Part shown: positions 13,006 through 22,468 of the stretch, in pieces
Numbering within the stretch: the stretch's first letter is position 1
Layout: each line of letters opens with the position of its first letter
DNA from: Palaemon carinicauda
Lineage: Eukaryota; Arthropoda; Malacostraca; Decapoda; Palaemonidae
Length of the DNA: 64,000 nucleotides
Reading direction: 5' to 3'
NCBI RefSeq assembly: GCF_036898095.1
Contig: NC_090751.1
Location: 76,725,270-76,789,269, forward strand
Notes under the pieces: model-generated
What the model was told of the DNA's origin: nothing
The model's input: the letters and a program-made list of their open reading frames with translations, nothing else
Databases searched by the model: none
Program-made: the position numbers and the translations under genes

Positions 13006-13713
13006 TCTTTACATAACGTGAATAAGGTTCCAATGTTACAATATTAGAACCTGAGTTGGAGATGTCTGTACCGAGGTCCATGTTTGTATTTTCCAAGTCG
13101 TCAACAGAGGGGTTGGTGTTTTTGGAAAGAGCAAGCCGAGTTATCCACCTCTTATCGGAGGATGTCAGTCCTCCTATCCCATGTGACCCAACACGAGAAG
13201 AGGCTTCAGCGGGGACAAGTCCTCTACTGGAGAGGGGCTGCCTCTCTTTAGGTGGGTGTACACTGGTCAGTGGGGGTAATTAGCCCCTCCCACCAGCGAC
13301 TCAAATGCCTGGCGTCACCCGTTACCCGCGAATATGGGCGACTTACAACCGGATCACTAGAGGCCCGACTCTTAACAGACTTAGTCTGCACCCAATGGGG
13401 TCTGCCAGAGGGTGATGGCATTTAAATTGGCACAGGTTGAGATGGAATGCCATCCATCCCACACTGTGCCAAATCCAAGGAAGCAGCCAAAGTATAATCA
13501 AACAAGCCAAAGTCGTCAACAAGTTAAAGCCCAAAAGAAGAGATGGGAGAATAACAGAAATAACCAAAAGGAAAAGAGAAAGTGCTGACTGATTTAGTTG
13601 AATCAACAGTTAGGCACCGAGGTACAGTGGGAAAGTAGTTCCCACTGTTCATTAGAGCCCAGCTGCTAATCCCTAAGGCCCCCATCCTCATCAAGGCTTC
13701 AGCATCTGGGGGG
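13006..13713 (-). other. LINE B 5' untranslated region
   Basis: No credible gene lies between the 5' end of LINE B at 13713 and the ORF1 ATG at 13005. The sequence is less AT-rich than the flanks, and the minus strand starts with a C run (CCCCCC) typical of full-length arthropod LINE 5' ends. It probably holds the internal promoter, but no specific element was recognised. Confidence 0.5.
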
Positions 13714-13734
13714 TTGACACTCCAGAGCGGCGAC

Positions 13735-13965
13735 AAAGATGCTCACCACCCACGTATGCCACCCCTCGCTCACGCCCCAACCAATGACCTCTCCGGCCAC
13801 TTACATACACATGCATGCCACCCTTCGCTCATGCTCCATCAAACGATCTCTCTAGCCACTTACAAATGCACATATGCCACCCCTCGTGCATGGCCCATCC
13901 AATGATCTCTCCAGCCACTTACAGACACACATATGCCACCATTTGCTCACGCCCTAACCAACATT
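13735..13965 (+). repeat. Four-copy 59-bp tandem repeat inside Gypsy-1 gag
   Basis: Four units of about 59 bp, each with tatgccaccc, a ctcacgccc-like block, aatgatctctcc and agccacttacatacaca. They start near 13755, 13815, 13874 and 13933. They lie in the gag region between the capsid-type part and the zinc-knuckle remnant, just 3' of the LINE B duplication. They therefore represent expansion within gag or a repeat linker of this family. Confidence 0.75.
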
Positions 13966-13974
13966 ATCTCCATC

Positions 13975-14430
13975 TATTTATGGACGCATTTCAGCCGCAG
14001 TTCGACTTCTACCACTCCAGATTTGGGCTGCTGCGAAGAAATGTGCGGATGGTTGTCAGTGGCCTAAAAACGTGTACGTAGGCCATCGCTTCTGGTGGTA
14101 GCCTCCCCTGTCACTAATCTTTTCTTCTTACATGACGAAGGTACGGGTTTGCGGTTTTTGGTAGACACTGGTGCTTGCCGTTCCCTTCTACCAAAGTCAC
14201 TCTCCAGAACATGACATGTTCATTCTAAGCCTGCTGACATCAACCTGGTAGCTACCAATGGATCACAGATCCCCACCCAAGAATACGAGACACTCACACT
14301 ATCATTTGGGAGAGCCAAATGCCAATGGAAATTCCTTGTTGCTGACATAACATTGCCGCTACTTAGTGTAGATTTTCTCTCACATATCCATCTCCTGGTT
14401 GATATGGGACATTGATGGTTAGTCAATGCA
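13975..14430 (+). pseudogene. Gypsy-1 gag C-terminus and aspartic protease
   Basis: DFYHSRFG at 14000-14030, then in another frame a Cys-containing basic stretch, resembles the Cys/His end of animal Gypsy gag. About 110 bp further, LRFLVDTGACRSLLP (14150-14195) contains the protease active site Asp-Thr-Gly-Ala. Downstream are INLVATNGSQIPTQEY (flap region) and FLVADITLPLLSVDFL, the usual second half of retropepsin. A TGA follows the active site, so the frame is broken, although the catalytic triad itself is preserved. Confidence 0.78.
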
Positions 14431-15400
14431 GACTTATACTCATTGACACCTCTTCAACCTGCCCCCACTGACCTCACACTCCACATCAGCACAACCATGA
14501 ATGCCTATGCCCAATTCCTTACATTGTACCTGGAAGTCTTCCGTCCAGCACTTCGCCAAACGCCCACAGTTGCCGCCAAGCATGGTATTTATATCACCAT
14601 ATCAAGACGACGGGGCTCAGCGTTCGCCAGATTCAGGCATCTCGTCTCGTATCATGTGGTAACCTCTAAATAAAAGTTCACCGAAATGGAAGAAATAGGT
14701 CTTTGCCAAAAGGCCTCAATCCTATAGTCGTCGCCCTCACACATCATCCTAAAAAAGGATGGCTCCCTATGCTTTAGTGGTCATTACAGGGGTCTGAACA
14801 TGCAGACAGAACTGGATCACTATCCACTCCCAAACATTGTCGATGTTACCCCCTACTTGCACAAAGTGAAGGTTTTCTCCCCGGTCAACCTCTTGAAGGG
14901 GTATAATGAGGTGGCCTTGAACCCAGAACACAACATACACCTTCATTTACTCTTGTCTTGGTGTTCATAATGCTGTGGCTACTTTTCAACACCTCATGGA
15001 TATCATCTTAGGGGACCTACCCTTCTGCATATGTTGCATCAATGATATACTTGTGTTCTCTGCCTTCAAAGAGGAACACTCCTGTCACCAATGCATCATT
15101 CTCGACCGCCTAAAACAGAATGGCCTAGTTGTCCGGTATAACAAGTGTACCTTTGGCGGCAACGAAGTATAGTTCTTGAGTTACCGTATTATTCTTAAAG
15201 GCATTCACCCCCTCCCTAAGAAGGTAGCAGCCCTTCAGAACTTCCTATCGTCCTCGACACTCAAAGTACTGCAAGAATTCTTAGGCATGATAAATTATTA
15301 TCACCGGTTCCTGCCAGCCATTGCTGCCACTCTTGCCCGCCTCTACGCTCCCCCAAGGGCAAGCCAAAAGACCTGAAGTGGGGTCTCCTTCAAGATGTGG
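14430..15400 (+). pseudogene. Gypsy-1 reverse transcriptase
   Basis: The order of motifs is that of Ty3/Gypsy RT: ILKKDGSLCFSGHYRGLNM, DHYPLPNI, a FSPVNLLKGYNEV block where the catalytic motif A Asp is replaced by Asn (usual L.L..GY), then FQHLMDIILGDLPF. The YxDD box is replaced by CINDILVFS (15032-15060), so two catalytic Asp residues are altered. The thumb region FLGMINYYHRFLP is well kept (15275-15320). There are several stops and frameshifts (TAA near 14670, TAG near 15170). Confidence 0.82.
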
Positions 15401-15439
15401 CCTTCTGCATTGCAAAGAATACCCTATCAACCACTGCTG

Positions 15440-15860
15440 CTCTCACTTTTCCTTGCCACATGCGTCTCTCTTGTTCTCCATTGATATCAGTGACATCACA
15501 ATTGGTGCAGTAATCTTGCAGATAGTCAACAGCTCACCCAGCCCATTGGCCTCTTCAGTAGAAAACTGTCCCAGGTGGAATCCGACTACTCTACCTTTGA
15601 CCGAGAATTGTGGGTGGTGCATTTGGCTATTCGTCACTTTCGCCACTTTATAGAGGGTACGTGTCATTTGCACAGACTGCATGATTTTGGTGGCTGTCTT
15701 CACTCGACAGTCTGACATTTGGTTCATCAGTCAACGCAGATATTTCTCCGCAAAGGCTGAATTGAACTGCACCCTTCAACACATCCCTGGGAAAATGAAT
15801 CCTGTTGCCAATGCCTTGTCAAGAAACACATTGGCAGCCATTCCCCTGGGATTGGATTAC
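15440..15860 (+). pseudogene. Gypsy-1 RNase H
   Basis: LLFSIDISDITIGAVILQ (around 15470-15525) is the first RNase H block with its Asp. A different frame gives RELWVVHLAIRHFRHF, the Glu-containing helix (usual E.LA...A...FR..). The end LNCTLQHIPGKMNPVANALSR (15750-15820) contains the terminal NxxADxLSR motif, with the usual Asp replaced by Asn. Frame breaks lie near 15540-15690. Confidence 0.78.
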
Positions 15861-15879
15861 AATGCCTTGGCAGTAGTCC

Positions 15880-16930
15880 AACTAAATGATTCAGAATGCC
15901 AACCATGTAGGACATCTTGCACATCCCTCCTTCGTTGGGAAGATGTCCCTCTCAACAACTCCAACGCCACCCTCCTCTATGTTGTCAATACTGGTAGACC
16001 AAGAAGATGGATACCTGTTACCATGCGCCGTTAGGAGTTTGATTTTATCCATGGCCTTTCACATCCCTCATGCCAATCTACTGCACAGGTACTGAAAACA
16101 AAGTTCATTTGGCACGGTATTACTATGGATGCTAAGAATTAGGTCCACTCCTGCGCTTCAAGCCAAACTCCAAAAGTACATTGATACAAGGATTCAGGAG
16201 TGGGCACCTTTCCTCAACTTCAGCATTGTTTTATCCACAATAGGTCCCCTACCCACATCACAAGGACATCGTTACCCGTTTACCGTCATTAACCGGTCCA
16301 CCTGTTGGCCTGAAGCCATTCCAATGTAATCTGCAACGTCTGCCTCGTGCAGATCTGCCCTACTCTCAGGGTGGATAGCGTGATATGGTATCCCTAAGCC
16401 TATTACTTCTGACAGTAGTACCACTTTCACCTCTCAATTGTAGACATCACTGGCAAATCTCCTGAGCATCACTCTACATCAGACAACTACCTACAACCCT
16501 GCAGCCAACGGAATGGTTAAACTTTTTCAACGCACACTCAAGGAAGCTTTGGTGTCCCACTGCAATGACTCCAACTGGCTTACTAAGCTTCCCTCGGTCC
16601 TTCCGGGAATAAGGACCACTCCTAAAGATGCCCTAGCTGTTTAGACAACTGAAGTGGCGTATGGCAACCCGTTGGTCGTCCTTGCTACATTTTCTTCGGT
16701 TGCAAGCTCCTCTGACAATTTACCCCAGGCCACCAGACTTACAAGCCCCCAGTGAAGCAACACATATCAACAGAATTGCACTAGGAAGCCACCGCTAACG
16801 GCCCCTTACATGGGCCCTTTCCTCGTGATTTGTTGCACACCGAAGGCTTTCTTAATTAATATTTGTGACAGAGAAAACTGGGTCTTCACTGATCACCTAA
16901 AACCTGCGTATCTCCTGCAAGATGACGCAC
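15880..16930 (+). pseudogene. Gypsy-1 integrase
   Basis: A zinc-binding HHCC remnant lies around 16050-16140. The core starts at STIGPLPTSQGHRYPF, where the usual Asp-x-x-G-P-L-P has lost its Asp. It continues ITSDSSTTFTSQL (second Asp kept), then LHQTTTYNPAANGMVKLF, where the catalytic Glu (usual NGMVER.H) is Lys. Several stops (16328, 16440, 16640 region). The tail WVFTDHLKPAYLL (16880-16915) matches the end of animal Gypsy integrases. The protein would have joined element ends to host DNA; this copy cannot. Confidence 0.8.
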
Positions 16931-16979
16931 CAACAGGACACCTCTCAAAAGCAGGGCACCCCATTTCACATGTATTTAT

Positions 16980-16993
16980 TAGGGGCAGAGCCA
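16980..16993 (+). promoter_or_regulatory. Gypsy-1 polypurine tract
   Basis: The purine-rich run aggggcagag lies directly before the 3' LTR start (TGCACTGC at 16994), the position where plus-strand DNA synthesis is primed in LTR elements. Confidence 0.55.
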
Positions 16994-17226
16994 TGCACTG
17001 CATATGTTTTATACACACTTGTACACTGTAACATTATTGCCTTTTTTTTTTAACTGACGCTCTTACTCGCACTGATAACAGAACCTGTTTAAGCTTGCTT
17101 TCACATTTATGAGTTTGATTCAATTTTTGTGACATTCTTGCTTGGAACTGCTTGTATATAAACTTATCTATTGAATAAAGATTATTTACATTCACCTCAC
17201 TGCTCTGTTAATAACCACCTTGCACA
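16994..17226 (+). repeat. Gypsy-1 3' LTR
   Basis: 233 bp from TGCACTGCATATG to ACCTTGCACA, followed directly by AAAG (17227-17230), the same 4-mer that precedes the 5' LTR. It contains gcttgtatataaacttat (TATA-like) and attgaataaagatt, which carries a polyadenylation-like AATAAA. Confidence 0.8.
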
Positions 17227-17230
17227 AAAG

Positions 17231-17812
17231 TTAGTTATTTCCATGGGTTTATTTGACACTTTATAGGTGAAAAGCTCATCAAAAACATCAAAGGCAGGAA
17301 TAGCTAATTGAAAAAAAAAACAGAGATAAAGTCATTTCAGGTCAAGTACCAGTACGCTTTTGAAGCATTCAGATATCAAGGAAGTATTTGCTCTAAAATA
17401 TAAAGTACATATAAGCAATGATACATAAAGTACAGCATAAAAAATTACCACTAATAAAAAAATTTCAATATCACTTGATATGTATTTTTACTTTTATAAC
17501 TACTGAAATTAAGAAATTTTGAAAAATATATGAAAGGTACATAAAATGGCCCAGAAGAATTGAATTGATGGCCACATCAGATAATGCTAAGAGAAATTAT
17601 CAGCATTAATTTTAGGGCTTATGGAATGCAGAAGCCATTATGGATTTTGACAATTTCCTTAGGTCTCAAAGGTGGGGGATTTTTGTTTTAGCATTATAGA
17701 CATGATTTTGGATCCATGTGCCAAATTCAAGCTGGTAAGTATTTCTTTTTTTTCAAGTTCAACCCTCCCAAAACTGGACTACAATAGTAAACCTGAAAAA
17801 TACTTCTAGTAC
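17231..17812. other. Probable intron sequence of the TAB1-like gene
   Basis: AT-rich, without a recognisable repeat or coding stretch. I searched the minus strand for the next TAB1 exon and found none. A pyrimidine tract followed by AG occurs near 17290-17310 (minus), but the sequence after it does not resemble the expected protein. Confidence 0.4.
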
Positions 17813-17912
17813 CTGTTCAACGACCATTTGTGCTATTTCTTTATTGACTTGTTCTGATCCAGTAGCTTCTTGATATGATTTATACAATCCATCACTCATC
17901 AGAAGTAAGAAA
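17813..17912 (-). CDS. TAB1: TAB1-like exon (TAK1-binding protein 1, PP2C-fold domain)
   Basis: A 100 bp exon with a consensus acceptor (ttttttttcag, AG at 17913-17914) and donor (CAG|GTACTAG, GT at 17811-17812). With one leading base it gives 33 open codons starting FLLLMSDGLYKSYQEATG and ending VVEQ. The LMSDGLYK stretch and the helix after it (EQVNKEIAQMV) correspond to the PP2C-like domain of TAB1, where vertebrate TAB1 has LMSEGLYKALEAA followed by a similar helix. A catalytic PPM phosphatase would more usually read ASDGLWD. TAB1 is a pseudophosphatase that activates the kinase TAK1 (MAP3K7) in innate immune and stress signalling. The neighbouring exons are not in view, so introns on both sides are long and full of transposons. 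Confidence 0.72.
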
Positions 17913-17956
17913 CTGAAAAAAAATTAATGCTTAAAAATATTTTCAGAATACAAAAT

Positions 17957-17988
17957 ATCACTCATCAGAAGTAAGAAACTGAAAAATT
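17957..17988 (-). repeat. Duplicated copy of the TAB1 exon start and its acceptor
   Basis: About 30 bp (atcactcatcagaagtaaga and the following aactgaaaaa) repeats 17891-17920, 66 bp further upstream in transcription order. It reproduces the acceptor and the first exon bases but not the rest, so it could act as a decoy splice acceptor. Confidence 0.8.
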
Positions 17989-18535
17989 AATCACTAATAA
18001 TGACAATAGAAGAATTTCAACTACTTTGAAAGCATGCACTAACAAGGATCAGAAACTGATAAATAACAGGTAAAATACAATTACTGATTAGTAATTAAGG
18101 GATTCCCAGTTTTCCATCAAATTATATCTTTATATATATTTCATGACTGCCAAAACTTCTATTTCATGATTCAAATCAGCGGTTACCAAATTTCCAAACT
18201 TCATAGACCACTAAATGTGTAATTTTAAATTTTGCGACCACTAATATGAATTTTTTAAAAACATGATAAATAAAGCCATGAAACAGCAATCAGAGAATTT
18301 TATAAAATTTACATGAAATTCTAGTATTTAATATAACAAAGTTCAAGTTTAATTATTACAAAAAAATTAAAACTTGATGTTTATTTAAGTATTACACATT
18401 TAGTGATATTAATTCCTGCTTATTTGAGATATGTTTGTGGTATTTTGGGCTCCAATGACGTTACTGTAAGATGGAGAGCCAACTTCATTTTAGTTCAAGA
18501 CCGGTAACTGGTCTTAACTGCTGTGACATATGAAA
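17989..18535. other. Non-coding AT-rich DNA between the TAB1 exon and DIRS-2
   Basis: No gene and no further TAB1 exon seen. A patch at 18180-18260 (cggttaccaaatttccaaac, then gaccactaa twice) may be part of an old DNA-transposon remnant but is too short to classify. Confidence 0.4.
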
Positions 18536-18746
18536 ATGACAATTTGTCCTAAATTGTATTTTTCCTAGCTATACAAACCGGTAATCATTTAATATAGGAA
18601 TTTGCTTCAGCTCAGCTGAAACAGCCGAAGAGAAAGAGAACCAGGCAGGTGCTGATTGGTTGGCTGGCGGTATGAGGCGGAGCTTAGCTCCCCACTCCCC
18701 AACGCCAGCCCGCTTTCCTCATTCAAACGCTTTACGCTCAATGTGG
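18536..18746 (+). repeat. DIRS-2 left inverted terminal repeat
   Basis: Reverse-complementary to 25416-25597. The inner part pairs gctttcctcattca with tgaatgaggaaagc; the outer part pairs tttaatataggaatt with aattcctatattaaa. Confidence 0.88.
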
Positions 18747-18774
18747 AACATGAGAGGGGTGATAGGGGCAGTCA

Positions 18775-18880
18775 TTTATATTAAATAATTACGGGTTTGT
18801 ATAGCAGGAAAAATACAATTTAGGACAAATAGTCATTTGTTCCGATGCGATATACAAACCTCATAATCATTTAATATAGG
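18775..18880. repeat. DIRS-2 internal complementary region
   Basis: This segment reads as the reverse complement of the left end (gtttgtatagcaggaaaaat ... ggacaaat) fused to the reverse complement of the right end (atttgttccgatgcgatata ... catttaatatagg). In DIRS elements such a region is thought to template completion of a circular intermediate. Confidence 0.85.
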
Positions 18881-19339
18881 AAGACTCACTGGTTGGAGGG
18901 AGGTCTGCCTTTGCTGTCTCGAATGAGAGCAGAGGACTAAATCCACCTACCCCTGTCTCTTGACCCGACATGATGATGGTGGGGTATGAGAGACTGGGAG
19001 CCGCCGCGCGATTTGTAAGAGCATTGCGCGACCAGAGAGCGTGAACATAAGAGACACTCGACCCTAGGGTCACAGTGACTGGATGAAACTCCAAAATCAA
19101 AAGGCAACGGGTTTATACAAACACCGTCTTCCCTGCCTAGCAGAAGACGGGGTGGGGGGGAGAATACCTGTAAACAAACTCTAGCAATCTTACCTGGGAA
19201 GACTTGTCTTGATGTATGGAGCTTCAAGGGAGGAGACAGAGAGAAAGGCACAGCCAAACATTCCATAAAATCAAGACAAGAGACTTCCTTATTCTGGAGG
19301 AACTGGAGAGGTCAAACAATAGCTTGAGCTGCTACCACA

Positions 19340-20460
19340 GGGCCAAGAACAAAGGTGTCCAAGGAATTTTGCGTAAACTCCCTCAAGTAAAGAGGCCGTA
19401 AAGGTGGTCTGGCGTTTCCAAACGCCAACCTTCAGCACTTGGCCCACTGCAAGATTTCTCTTGAAAGCAGTGTGGGGGCAATGCCCCTGATCTTGTGAGC
19501 TTTAACCCTCGCTGGTGCTTGGACTCTTGAGGAAGTCTCATACACCTTGCGGAAAGTTTCATGGATCCAGAAGGTTATCGAGTTCCTCAACACCTCCCTC
19601 TTGGCTCTGCTGGTGCTAACGAAGAGTTTTCGACATTCAGGTTTGAGATGCCGAGTTCGCTTAAGATAGCGCCGAAGACACCTGACGGGCAGAGAAGCCT
19701 CTCACCTGAACCGCCACTCACCGCATCTGGTAAGGAAGGAATAGTGAAAGCATCGAACCTGGGATCGTGGATCGCTGGGTTCCGAGTCTTGGCCACAAAC
19801 TCTGGCTCAAAACTCAAGGATATCTCCGTTTCAACCCTCTGCGTGAGTGACATTACAAGAGAGGCCGTGTAACTCCCCGACTCTCTTCGCCGATGCTAAG
19901 GCTAGCAGAAAAAACGGTCTTAAAGGTCAAGTACCTGTCTGAGGCACGGCTCAAGGGTTCATACGGAGTACGAGTAAGAGACCCAAGAACTAAAGTGACA
20001 TCCCACTGGGGAACTCGAAGTTCCCTCGGGGGACACGGCTGTTCGAAGCTCTTAATGAGCATAGAAATCACCAGGGCGTTGGAGATATCTATGCCCTTCA
20101 GATGGAACACCATTGCAAGGGCACACCTGTACCCTTTAATGGCAGAAACCGAAAGAAGCTTATCTCTGCGAAGAAAGACTAGGAAGTCTGCGATCTGAGT
20201 CAGAGAGGCTCCGACCGGAGAGATACCCCTTCCACTACACCAATCACAGAAGACCAACCACTTCCCCTGGTAGACTGAGGAGGAGGATCTTCTAAGGTAC
20301 CATGTAATCTCTCTCGCAGCGAGTCTTGAAAAGCCTCGAGTTCTGAGGAGATGCTGGATAGTCTCCACGCGTGAAGTCTGAGCGACTGCACCGCCTGGTA
20401 GTACCTGTTCGACAAGGGTTATCGAAGGAGAGTGGGCCATTGTGGTAGCTCTCTCTGTGC
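19340..20460 (-). pseudogene. DIRS-2 tyrosine recombinase
   Basis: The N-terminal core-binding domain reads RLAAREITWYLRRSSSSVYQ then KWLVFCDWCSGRGISPV and LADFLVFLR-type helices (IADFLVFLRRDKLLS), as in DIRS recombinases. The catalytic half (19340-19850) is frameshifted; in one frame VKAHKIRGIAPTLLSRE around 19480-19510 preserves the His-x-x-Arg pair of the active site. The first Arg box region has stops (near 19850). The enzyme would integrate the circular cDNA without target duplication. Inactive here. Confidence 0.78.
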
Positions 20461-20549
20461 CTTGACCAGGAGCAATAGATCGGAAAACCATTCCATGTGT
20501 GGCCATAGTGGAGCAATGAGAGTCATCCTGAGTCCTGGAGTTACTAGTA

Positions 20550-22200
20550 CCACAGGACTGCGCGAAGCAAGCAAAAAGGGGGGGGGGGGGGGGACGTGTA
20601 GCAATCCAGTAAATCCAACGATGTTGCAGTGCGTCCTCGAACGCAGTCCCGGGATCTGGTACTGGAGAGCAAATTACGGGAAGCTTGGCATTGTGCCGTG
20701 TTGCAAAAGGTCGATGCATGGTTCTCCCCAGAGGTCAAGTACTCGACTCGCGACCCAATGGTGAAGAGACCATTCTGCCCCTATTACCTAGTTTCTGCGA
20801 CTTTGCGTCTGCCAGAACATTTCTCTTGCCTGGAATGTACCTGGCTGACAAGGTTACGTGTTGACTCTGTCCAAAGAAACACCTGCCTCACCAACTGCTA
20901 CAAGGGACGTGAGAGCGTGCCCCCTTGCTTGTTGACATACGCAACCACGGACATGTTGTCGCTCATCAGCACTACCAAGTGTCTCTCAAACAGGCCTGGA
21001 AATAAAAGAGTGCTCTCGAGACTGCCATCATTTTTAGCACGTTGATGTGCAGGTGTTTCTTCTCTTCCGATCACATACCTGACACGACCAAGTCATCCAG
21101 GTGTGCACTCCAACCTTCCATGGACGCGTCTGTGAACAGACGGAACTGAGGTGGAGGAGGGTTTATGAGAAAACCCTCTCATGAGGTTCTCCTCATTTAG
21201 CCACCAAAGGAGATCCTCCCTTACCTTGCGTTCCATGAGGACCGGATGAGAGGGAGGATCGGTGGCTACCAACCACTGCTCCTTCAGACACCATTGAAGG
21301 GAGCGGAGATGGATCCGCCAGAAAGGAACGAGCTTCTCCAACGAGGAGAGGTGACCTAGAAGAGCTTGTCACTGGAGGGCTGGAAGTTGTTCCTGCGACA
21401 GGAATGGCTGCGCAACCTCTCTGAGTCTACTGCTGAGTCAATCAGCATTCCCAGATACTTCACCTTCTGCTTAGGAATGAGGTTTGACTTCTCGCAGTTC
21501 ACCACGATGCCCAGATCGCGACAAACTGCCAGAAGCGAGTCTCGATCCTGAATCAGCTGCTCCTGCGAGGGAGCGAGAATCAGCCAGTCGTCGAGGTACA
21601 TCAGTAGGCGGATGCCCCTCGAGTGGGCCCAAGCTGCTAGCGTCGTGATCACTGGCGTGAACACTTGGGGAGCTGTGCACAATTCGAAGCACAGGACTTT
21701 GAACTGGTACACTGTGCCCTGGAAGGTGAATCGGAGGTACTTTCGAGACGACCGATGAACTGGTACTTGAAAGTATGCGTCCTTCAAGTCTATCAAAAGC
21801 ATGAAGTCGTACTGCCCGATGGCTAACAGCACAATGCGAACTGTTAGCATCTTGAATGCAGTTTGCTGAAAAACTTGTTCAATGGCAAAAGGTCGATGAT
21901 TGGTCTCCAACCTCCTGTCGTCTTCTCGATAAGGAAGACACGACAGTAGAACCCTGGTGACTGATCGTGTACGACTTCTAGCGCATCCTTCTCTAACATT
22001 TCCTGGACTTCTGCCTCCAAGGGCAGAGCCGTCAGAGATGTTGGAGCATACGTGTGGAACGCTATTGGAGTGGAGAATAGGTGGGGCCGATGAAACACGA
22101 ATGGAAGCTTGTACATTTCGCGAAGGGTCAACACTACCCATTCCTCGGCCCCGAGGTGCTGTCACACCGCACAATGGCGCGATAGGCATCCCCGTACCCT
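20550..22200 (-). pseudogene. DIRS-2 reverse transcriptase and RNase H
   Basis: The RT begins with ALPLEAEVQEMLEKDALE and FLIEKTTGGWRPIIDL (21900-22060). A frameshift near 21870 leads into MLLIDLKDAYFQVPVH (motif A), the altered motif VLCFELCTAPQVF (usual PFGL..AP..F), and the catalytic LLMYLDDWLILAPS (21590). RNase H follows: FTDASMEGWSAHLDD (21080-21130, first Asp), VVLMSDNMSVVAYVNKQGG (20940-21000, third Asp), then FATRHNAKLP and SPVPDP (20650-20710), all standard DIRS landmarks. A poly-G run at 20577-20593 disrupts the end. Confidence 0.85.
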
Positions 22201-22468
22201 CGGCAGTATAGGAAGGGAAAAGCCAATCTCAGCGTTTCCATTTTCCTTGCTTGCCCCTGTTCTTTCCCCAATGTGGAGGAGCTCCAGAGGGAGGCTGAAA
22301 GGTCTGTTTGGGGGCAGAACCCTTCTGAACAGGAGCAGGTCTCGGCTGCACAGGAGCAGCAGGAGCACGACCAGTGGTACACTTGCTACTTCCCGTGGGC
22401 TTGGCCTGACTCGGCCTGGCTACGGACAGTTTCGCGGGACAAGGTCTCTTGAAACTCTCAGCCTGCGC

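Larger units (their letters stand above)
6255..13713 (-). mobile_element. LINE B, copy 1: I-superfamily non-LTR retrotransposon with nested LINE A
   Basis: The element is flanked by a perfect 13-bp duplication of gypsy gag, TTGACACTCCAGA (6242-6254 and 13714-13726), so both ends are defined. On the minus strand it begins CCCCCCAGATGCTGAAG and contains ORF1 (zinc-knuckle gag-like), then ORF2 with an APE endonuclease, RT and RNase H, the arrangement of the I superfamily. The 3' end carries ggcatcctgacatctaagg (as read on the plus strand) and GATT repeats. That 3' segment occurs twice, at 6255-6300 and 7794-7850, on either side of LINE A (6352-7794). Multiple stops make it inactive. Confidence 0.85.
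5358..17226 (+). mobile_element. Gypsy-1: complete LTR retrotransposon interrupted by nested LINEs
   Basis: Two related LTRs (5358-5594 and 16994-17226), each starting TG and ending CA, flank gag and pol remnants in the same orientation. The host 4-mer AAAG directly precedes the first LTR (5354-5357) and directly follows the second (17227-17230), as expected for a Gypsy target duplication. Removing the inserted LINE (6255-13713) and one copy of its duplication leaves about 4.4 kb, a compact Gypsy size. Pol order is protease, RT, RNase H, integrase, which is the Ty3/Gypsy order. All domains carry stops, frameshifts or changed catalytic residues, so the copy is dead. Confidence 0.88.

Noticed and set aside
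5358..17226. Endogenous virus rather than Gypsy retrotransposon
   Set aside because: No env-like frame after integrase; the 3' LTR follows within about 80 bp of the end of pol.
19561..19872. 103-codon plus-strand protein
   Set aside because: Antisense to the DIRS-2 recombinase region.
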